NCBI GenBank assembly: GCA_964020085.1
Contig: OZ026600.1
Location: 38,462,919-38,526,918 of the forward strand
Direction of reading: 5' to 3'
Source of the DNA: Micromussa lordhowensis
Taxonomy: Eukaryota > Cnidaria > Anthozoa > Scleractinia > Lobophylliidae
DNA length: 64,000 nucleotides
The stretch's first letter is position 1. Each line of letters starts with the position of its first letter. Positions 56,601 through 64,000 of the stretch are shown here, piece after piece. The translations under genes were made by a program, and so were the position numbers. The notes beneath the pieces are model-generated. The model was not told the DNA's origin. It worked only from the letters and a program-made list of their open reading frames with translations, and searched no databases.

Positions 56601-56674
56601 AAAACAGGCGGACTGATAACTGGGTAATTTCAGTGACTTATCACATGGACACCGAGGATATAGTGTGAAGTGTG

Positions 56675-56795
56675 TGGTGTAAAGTGTGAAGTGTTAAGCG
56701 TGAAGTGTTAAGCGTGAAGTGTTAAGCGTGAAGTGTTAAGCGTGAAGTGTTAAGCGTGAAGTGTTAAGCGTGAAGTGTTAAGCGTGAAGTGTGCA
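56675..56795. repeat. 14 bp tandem repeat
   Basis: About eight copies of AGTGTTAAGCGTGA, with a few irregular GTGTGAAGTGTG units on the left edge. Confidence 0.9.
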
Positions 56796-56959
56796 AGGTA
56801 AATGTAAGTGTGCTGAGTATAGGCTTTTTTCATCAAGGACCTTTTACCACTAGCTATCCCCGGTTCACGTAGATCGTACAAGTGCTACGGTTAGTACTGG
56901 ATCGTCTAGGGCGTAAGCCAAAATGAAGCTTGTGCGTATGTGTCTGCGATTCCTAGCCT

Positions 56960-57830
56960 TCAGCCCTCGGTTCAGTGGAAAGCACATTCTCGTCCGAGTA
57001 TCCCATAGGGAAAATAGTGTCTGCTTTCAACTGCCTTTGGCTCAAGAGCAAGCTACCGTCTCAGTTCTCTATATCCGGCCTATTCTCGCCTATATCCCTA
57101 GGCTGGACTTCCGCCGTTCTCTTCCGGCCAATCATTTCGATAGGTACAGACCTTTTGCCCAGGCTACAGTCTATAGCCGTCTGCCGTCGAGTTATGCCTT
57201 AAAAAACGCTCTGATAATAAAAGGATAATTCAGAAATTAATTAAGAAATAAAAAAGAAAAAGAAAAGAAAAAATTTAGTCGAATTCAGCAACTCCAAAAT
57301 TTGGGGTTCGAAACCACGCACCTCCACAATTGTTTCGTGTGGGGCGGGGGGTCTTTTTTATAAAATGTTTTAAAAGCAAGCAACTAACGAGCTTGTGAGT
57401 TTTTTTGAATGGTTAGCTTTTTGGCAGGTTCACTGAGAAATCAAAAAAAGAAAAGTTTAGTCAAATCAAGTCCTGATCAAGTTCAGTAATTCGAAAATCC
57501 GGGGCTCGAAACCCTTCAGCTTTTTTGTGGTCTTGTCTTTTTTCTGTTTTTTCTTTTTCTTTCAGCTTACTAACGAACTTGTGATTTCTTTTTTTGTATG
57601 ATTGTTTTTTTGCCAGGTTGATTGAGAACATCTTAACTTGCAAAATATTTATATTACGTCTATTCAGCAATTTCAATTAACTCGATGACAGAGGGCCGTG
57701 ATAGATTCCAGCCCTGACGATCGCGAACGGTCTCCACCATAGTTGGCCGAAAGAGAACGGCGGAAGTCGAGCTTAGGGATATACACCTGTACGCTGATAT
57801 TGGCCAGAATTAGGCGAGATTTTCGATGAA
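56960..57830. repeat. Diverged inverted repeat flanking tRNA-Ala-like fragments
   Basis: 57075-57195 (TATATCCCTAGGCTGGACTTCCGCCGTTCTCTTCCGGCCAA...) matches the complement of about 57685-57800 (GACTTCCGCCGTTCTCTTTCGGCCAA...). Between them, at 57295-57333, is the T arm and acceptor end of a tRNA-Ala-like sequence (GGGGTTCGAAACCACGCACC), and a weaker one lies near 57497-57515. Short frames through both arms encode the same LDFRRSL peptide, which reflects the repeat rather than a proven gene. Confidence 0.5.
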
Positions 57831-57961
57831 TTTGACTAAATTTTTTCTTTTTTATTTCTAAATCAACCTGGCAAAACACCTACCATACAAATCACAAGTT
57901 TGTTAGTCCAAAAAAAATAAAATAAAATAAAATAAAAAAGAAAAAAAGGAGAAAAAAAATT

Positions 57962-58033
57962 TGGAGGTGCGGGGTTTCGAACCCCGGACCTCTCGCATGC
58001 AAAGCGAGCGCTCTACCACTGAGCTACACCCCC
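57962..58033 (-). tRNA. tRNA-Ala (anticodon UGC)
   Basis: The 72 nt minus-strand sequence folds fully: acceptor stem GGGGGTG/CACCTCC with discriminator A, D arm GCTC/GAGC, anticodon stem CTCGC/GCGAG with loop TTTGCAT (anticodon TGC), and T stem CGGGG/CCCCG with loop TTCGAAA. The A box (TAGCTCAGTGGTAGAGC) and B box (GGTTCGAAACC) are intact. A run of T follows on the transcribed strand (TTTTTTTTC), giving a pol III terminator. No intron. Confidence 0.95.
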
Positions 58034-58586
58034 ACCGCTTGATGTTGGGGGAAATTTTACAGTTTTTAAATAATAAAATAAACATGCCACACATTCAGCA
58101 TACGGTTTCTCTTTAGTCTACCACCTCTAATATAAGGTAAACTGAAGAAATGAAATAAACAAAAGGAATTCTTTAGCAAATTCAGTTTATAACCAGGGTA
58201 ACATAAACTGAATACTTTCGGAAGATGTACATTGTGGAAAGTAACGTGAAGGCTCGAAAGAGGAAGTTTTAGGTATGCTGACAAGTTATGTACTTGTTTT
58301 CACAAACTTTTAGAGGAGATGTATGGGTCTGAGCGCACAATTGTTTTTATATCGATAAAACTGCGAGGCACTGTCTTTACGTTACTGCTGACGCGTGACA
58401 TGTGATAAGCGTGACACCAGTGAAGAACACGAAGATTTTATCGCTTCGTCGCCAGTCCACCGCTTGATTTCTCACAGCTGTAAAATGGAAGATTCTACTT
58501 GTTCTTTGTCAATGAAGTTTACTTCCAAATTGACTGGTTTTCATCCGCGAGGCAAAACTAAACATGAAATTTGTGGAGTTACATAA
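58034..58586. other. Spacer after the tRNA gene
   Basis: No gene recognised. A 63-codon frame at 58395-58586 ends just before the candidate first exon at 58587 and would be 5' UTR if that gene is real. Confidence 0.3.
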
Positions 58587-61500
58587 ATGAGTCTTTATAG
58601 GTAAGTTTAGATCAGATTGTCCATCAGCTGGAAACACGTTTTTACTGTGAGAAGAAAGTCGAACGTTCCATCCAGTTAATTGGGACAGTTAAGCATGAAA
58701 GCCCAAGCATTTCCTACATTGTAGCTCGAAATACAACCGTCAAACATAAACATCAAGCGTATTACAAATATAAGCTTACAGTTACACCGGGGAAACCGCA
58801 TTGGCAGCCAGACGTCATTTGAATCGGATCGACTGATTGTGTGATTCTTGTGCTTTATGCCTAAGTCCTAACTCGCTATGCTTTGTGCTTTAGCTTCCAT
58901 GTCCTGACGGGAATTTCTTCGCCTGTTGAAGCTGGCTTTTAGCACAAGTATGTCCATAGTCCTCATTGTTAACTTTTTGGTGCTTTTCCTTGTATTAATA
59001 ATGGCTGTGTTTATAACACGGGTTTGGACAAAACATTGATTCCCTACTGATCTTCCTACTGACACCCTATTAAAATCAACCCCAAAAAGAAGATTTAATT
59101 GAAGTCAAAGACTATCAATGAAAACCGGTGCAAGTATCAAGGAACAAGGGCTGAACACAAATTCTAAAGGTTGGTTTCTAGACACCCAGTTCATGCTGAA
59201 GATACACCAAGGCTTTAGATTCCATGTCAACAATTGCAGCTTCACTGCTCACTGTTAGTGGCTTTGTCACGAAAAAACCCTCTAGCACCTGGCTTACCAA
59301 GCGCCTAGGAAACTTTGGAGCCAAACAGATCGTATAAGATACCCGTTATTGGTCAGTATTTAATATGGGATGAAATTGAAGATAAAGAAAAGTTAAAAAG
59401 CCCTAGTTGTCATGCCAAGTCCCCTTACATACATGTAGTTAAGCATTTATACCCCAGCACCAGCAAATATAAATGTGCACACCACTATACGCCAAAAACT
59501 CCAATTGCACACTGGTATACCGGAAAATTTTAAAGGCCACGCTGAAGATCTTCAGCTTAACCCACTCAGACTGCACCATGGCGCTGGACCCAACATTATT
59601 AGAATGTTTTAATACTACTTTAATCTATTCAAAAGATGGCCAACTGCTCTAGACCTTTGTAAAAGATCGAGTTTCCTTGTGAACTCTAGTCTTTTTGATG
59701 CTTGCTCTTTTTGATGCGTCAGGGAGAAAGTTCTTCAACACCACTTTAAATTTGAATACTGCAAACTCTCCTTAATATTCCTTTCCCTTCATGAGGGACT
59801 TGCAGGTTAGAATTTTTGTGAGGTCAAGCAATGTCTTTGCTATACCAGTAATATTTCCCAGTGACTAAACCCTGCCATAACTTTACTGCTTCCCAAGGAA
59901 ATTAACAATAATATTAATTGTTAAGAGAGAGGGCTGAGCCAGTGAGTCACTTTAATGCTATGTGGTGAATTATTGTGTAGGTCCAGAAAATATCCCGACC
60001 TCTGCCACAGAAGGGATTTTTTCAAGACCCCATCCCTCTCCCTCCCCCCTAGGAAGTTCCAATCCCTGGAACTGCACATTACTGTCTGTAAACTTGCCAG
60101 TGGTTTTGATTGGTTGATATTTGAAACATTTGCGTAACACCATTACATGTAATTTTGAGATAATTTATTCCTGGGCAGACTGTAATTAGTGTAATTTAAA
60201 ATTTACCAAAATCACATGCTTCAGCATACATGTAGAATTCAAATTCCAAAAACTACCGTGGAATCCCAATTTCTCGAATCCTCGCTTTTTTGAACCTCCC
60301 TCCTGTCCCTTTTTAAATTTACTAACAGAAGCAGATTCAGTATGGATAGCTGGTAGGTTAACGGCATACATTGCTTTAACATGACATAATAACATAAGAT
60401 GGCATGGCATGGCATAGCATAATGTTTTATTCAAGATACAAAAACAACATAAAATACACAACATAATAGTATCTATATACAATAAAATATTCATTAAAAT
60501 AGCTAAGAGACTAAGTTAAAAGACGCTTAAGTCCATTCTTAAACTTTTTAAAACTACCAGCTTTGGCCACATTTCTTGGAAGACTGTTCCATTCTTGTAC
60601 CATACAGATGGCGAAAGATATTAATGTTTGAAAGCATGACACTTTGCTAAGTAAATTAACTTTGACATGCAGTAATACTGATGAGTAAAATATCTTGCTT
60701 TGATGACAAGCTCATGGAAATTTCATGTCTAATTACTAGGAAACTGACCACCATCCATCATTCTCTCATAAATTGAATGCCCTCAAATATTTTTCAGATA
60801 TTACTAGACAATGTCAAGGGCTCTTAGTTTCATCTTTGTCATGACTGTTTGGCTTGAAGAATCAGCTGAAATTCATGCTAAGTTGAATTTGAAAGCGAAG
60901 AATCCTAATATAGATTTAGCCAAGCCTAAAAGCACAGCTCCGGCAGGCACCCGCAGGCATCCATCCAATTAAGCTAACTTAGGATAAGCAAGAATTTTGA
61001 TTTGAGTTTTGTTACTTTGTAGGAAGGTTTTCTGTCTATATTGCTTGCCCCTCTTTTTTGAGTTTGAATAATCTCAAAATACACAAAAGCAGTGAAAAAC
61101 ATTTTCATACAAGAAAAATCTATTCTTCCGTTAACTTTTAATCTTGGGTTAGCATTAACCGGCTTCAGAACAACCTGTCCTGATTACAACAAGTTAACCT
61201 CAATTGAGCCTGGGATCCAATCGAAACCCAGTACTTGGTCAGTGGTCAACTTCAAAACACATGTGACCTTGATGAGCTCTAAACCTGAGCCCACAATATG
61301 GTCATGGGATACTGGTCAGCAGTTAGCTTGTTTTGTCAGGTGTCAATTGACATAACAAGGATGTCCAATATTAAAGATGTGCGCTGTAAACCAAGACTTG
61401 GTACAGACCTTCTGATAGGGTGCGATTTAAAAATCAAAATTGTGCGAAATTTTCGGAGCAGATTATGCGATAAGAACGGGCTATTATGCGATAAATTGTG

Positions 61501-62211
61501 CACATTGTGCGATTTTTTCCTGAGCTATTTTAAGCATATTTTACTAGGTTTCATAACAAGAAAACCACTTTTGGGCTGTTCCAAAGACAACTTGAACATA
61601 AAGGAACAAAAATTAAACATCTATACATAAATTGTGATGAAAAGAGACGAGTTCGATGTGCTTGTCCACCACGGACTTCCGACAATGATCCAGCCTATCA
61701 TCCACGTGGAAGGGATGTTTTCTTGCTCTATCTTGCACCAAGTGTGATATACGGTCTTTTCATTTCAAAAAACAGGAGGCGTTTTCACTACAAACTTATC
61801 CACGACAGAGTTTATTTGGAATTCTACGAAAGAAGCTACATTTTCCATCGAAATGAACATCGCTTGGGACCATATGTTGTCAATATAATTATACCACTAA
61901 TTCTGATTGGTCTAAGCTAAAAAAGGTATTGTTTGTGTTACACCAATAGGTAAGTCTTTGAAATTGAAAACTAGTGCCAGTTCCCGGACGTCCAAGAAAC
62001 GCCTTGAACTTCGATCATTTACGAAATAGAAGGTTGTTGACGGTTTTTGAGGCTTTTTCAGAGGCAAATCACCTTAAAATGATGTGTAGATCCACAATTG
62101 TTCTAGATAAAGCGTTAAATAATGGCTTCTTTGGTTAAAATTGTGTGCTTTTTTGTGAATTATGCGATTTTTCATGAATTGTGCGATCGGATGCGATTTG
62201 CGGTCGATTGT

Positions 62212-62247
<36 letters not shown>

Positions 62248-62738
62248 TTGGTATTAATTGGGGTTTGGCCGTCATGTTCTGCATTGTTGTTGTCGTTGTC
62301 GTTGTTGGGGGCACTCAATCCATACTGCTAGCCATGTTGACCATGAAAAAAGAATTGCATGGTTTTCTATTTGTATGGATGGATGCAGTTCTGTTCCTAA
62401 AGTTACGGTGCTCCGCTTGGTGGCCCTTTGGGCTGCCGGAGCTCTACTATTAAGGTTTTCACAAGTAAGGGTTGCATTGGGCACTAAGGACTGTAACACA
62501 GTAAAGAATGCCTGCTGGTATTGGCATTGTTTGAACTTGAAATGTCAGCAATGGTTGATGAAAAAGTTATTCAAAACCCTGAAATGATATGTTATTAATT
62601 ATAGTAACCTCTACTAACTATGATATAACTATTCACTGTATCACTTACTAAGTCGTTGACCTTTTCAGGTGTTTGATTGGATGGCACAGGCAAGAGTTGC
62701 CCATCTGTACTGAAAACAGCTCTTGGCTGTTTCGAGAG
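58587..62738 (+). CDS. Candidate first two exons of a spliced gene
   Basis: ATG at 58587 gives a 14 nt coding piece (58587-58600) ending ATAG|GTAAGT. The acceptor CTTTTCAG at 62661-62668 leads into 62669-62738, an open 70 nt stretch ending GAGAG|GTTAGT. Phase 2 at the donor fits the acceptor, giving 28 codons that start MSLYRCLIGWHRQELP. I do not recognise the protein, and later exons would lie beyond 62738, perhaps outside the window. The 4 kb intron contains a LINE tail and a DNA element. The evidence is two strong splice contexts plus phase, which is suggestive only. Confidence 0.35.
60395..60730 (-). mobile_element. LINE 3' end, minus strand
   Basis: Reads MVQEWNSLPRNVAKAGSFKK then FKNGLKRLL and stop, the usual C-terminal end of CR1/L2-like reverse-transcriptase proteins, followed by an AT-rich 3' UTR with AATAAAAC and a tandem tail of ATGCC units (60400-60420). 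The part 5' of the WNSLP motif is decayed. Confidence 0.7.
61408..62251. mobile_element. DNA element with subterminal TGCGA repeats
   Basis: Inverted ends share CCTTCTGATA and GGTGCGATTT. About nine TGCGAT/TGCGAA motifs cluster in the first 110 bp (61421-61512) and last 75 bp (62160-62228), several in a TGTGCGA or TATGCGAT context. The interior has an open frame from about 61525 to 61920 that lacks a good ATG and any motif I know; it ends in a hydrophobic stretch (VVNIIIPLILIGLS). Confidence 0.5.
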
Positions 62739-62739
62739 G

Positions 62740-64000
62740 TTAGTGTTTTTCCTTTGTTGAATATAACTTTCTATGATAAATGGACATTAAACAATGTTTG
62801 CCAAAAAAACGCATTTTTCTGAATGCAGCACTCAATGATTCAATTCGTCCCTTTAATTTACATAAAATATTACATGTAGGTGAGTGTCATTTACGTTAGT
62901 GGTCTGCACCTGTAGAAACAGGGCATGGTATGGGCATGGTACAGAGTTGTATTTTGCTCTCCGACTTCATGTTCTTTCTCATTCCCTTCTCTTTCTGCCG
63001 GGTCAGGTGCTCATCTTCTCTGCACTGTCCACAAAGCAACTTTGAATAGATAAAGCGTCCTATCAATCTGACTACACCCCCTTCCCCTTGAAAAGCCTGT
63101 TTCCAGGAGGAACAGTATTTACACATGTCAGAGCTATTCTCAGCTGTTTTTAAATTAAGGATTGACAGGCATTCAGAGATCTTGTCAGGCTCACATTAGG
63201 GACCGTTCATTTTTTATGGGGTAGGGGGGGCTGGTGGGATTTGGAAGATAGTCTCTGTAGCATATGATGGGCCCCCCCTCTTAACCGGATATTTTCTCCC
63301 TGCCCCCCCCCCTTATAAACCTAAATTTTTTTGATGACCCCCCCCCAAAAAAAAAAATGAAAAGAAGTCAAAAGCAAAGCAAAAAGAATGATCAAGTAAA
63401 GTTTACCTTCATAAGTTAAACACAAAAACTGCAGTTTCAAAAAGTTCTTTCTGAATCACCATTTTCACCTATTGGGATATGTCGTTTGTGTACTCTGACT
63501 ATTTTTAACCCAACAAGAGCCCTAACTAGGGGGGTTCGGGGGCATTCTCCCCCGAGAAAATTTAGAATTTCAGAACTTCAGAAACGCTATTTTACGCCAT
63601 TCTGGCAAACATTTTGTAACATTTGTAAATTCATTTACTGCAGTTTAAAGTGAAAATAGTAGAAATAACTTTTAAATATTTACATGTGCACTGGCCATGG
63701 TAATCTGTCTTTTCCTTTGATAAACAAGGTACTGTCTGTTGTTGGGAGTGAACATTCTCAAGTAGTTTTAAATTCATATTGTTCCTTCCATTACAAACTA
63801 GGGGGGTCCAGGGGACACGCTCCCCCAGGGAATTTTAGATTTTTAGAACCTCAGAAATGAAATTTTAGGGCATTTTGGTAGAAAATTTTGCACCATCATA
63901 GATGCTGTTATTACAACATTTTAGGGTAATTTTTTGAGTGACCCCCCCCCCCCCTTACAGACAATACTTTTTTTTGGCTGGCCCCCCCTTTAAGACTTTT
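62740..64000. other. Right edge, simple sequence and a repeated block
   Basis: No gene recognised. C and G runs occur at 63300-63350 and 63940-63995. A block of about 80 bp at 63528-63610 (TAGGGGGGTTCGGGGGCATT...) recurs, diverged, at 63799-63885 (TAGGGGGGTCCAGGGGACAC...), so a dispersed repeat is present at least twice. Confidence 0.4.

Noticed and set aside
56923..57228. 101-codon frame with LDFRRSL, shared with 57673-57879 on the minus strand
   Set aside because: The shared peptide is explained by the inverted repeat. Neither frame has a gene-like context.

Overview
The window looks like nuclear DNA of an anthozoan cnidarian (stony coral or sea anemone). This rests on three intron-bearing animal genes with clean GT-AG junctions, an AT-rich background, and a dense load of MITEs, LINE tails, tRNA-derived SINEs, Penelope-like ends and a Polinton-type element. 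The taxonomic call is inference. The gene identities rest on family motifs and on splice phases that close exactly.

Region by region: 397-6207 is a 5.8 kb mini-Polinton with exactly paired 1,041 bp terminal inverted repeats (TIRs) and a 6 bp target duplication. It holds a C2H2 zinc finger-ATPase gene (broken), two small virion-protein-like genes, an acidic zinc-ribbon gene (broken) and one exonuclease-like ORF in each TIR. 6804-10630 (minus) is a two-exon MGAT4-like glycosyltransferase. 11258-11781 is a Mutator-like element, with a 9 bp target duplication, that carries a ZAD-like zinc-finger exon. About 11.8-19.3 kb holds LINE tails and MITEs. 20.46-25.19 kb is a decayed copy of the MGAT4-like exon, split by a 3.4 kb long-TIR element in a TTAA site. 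25.4-27.5 kb holds foldback elements, a reverse-transcriptase fragment and a SINE.

28184-40166 (minus) is a complete 11-exon NDUFAF7 gene (436 codons). Its introns carry SINEs, Penelope-like ends and two DNA-transposon derivatives. 40.2-49.6 kb has no gene I can support, but includes a 31 bp tandem array and a 0.5 kb TIR element. 49590-52742 (plus) is a complete five-exon FGF gene (170 codons). After it come two phase-compatible exons of an unrecognised gene (55626-56055), foldback and tandem repeats, a canonical tRNA-Ala(UGC) gene (57962-58033, minus), a possible start of another spliced gene (58587-62738), a LINE tail and a DNA transposon with subterminal TGCGA repeats.

The three host genes have unrelated roles (Golgi glycosylation, mitochondrial complex I assembly, growth-factor signalling) and do not form a functional unit. 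The most unusual items are the mini-Polinton, with near-identical ends around decayed genes and a separate TATA box per gene, and a covarying mini-hairpin shared by the apices of otherwise different foldback elements.
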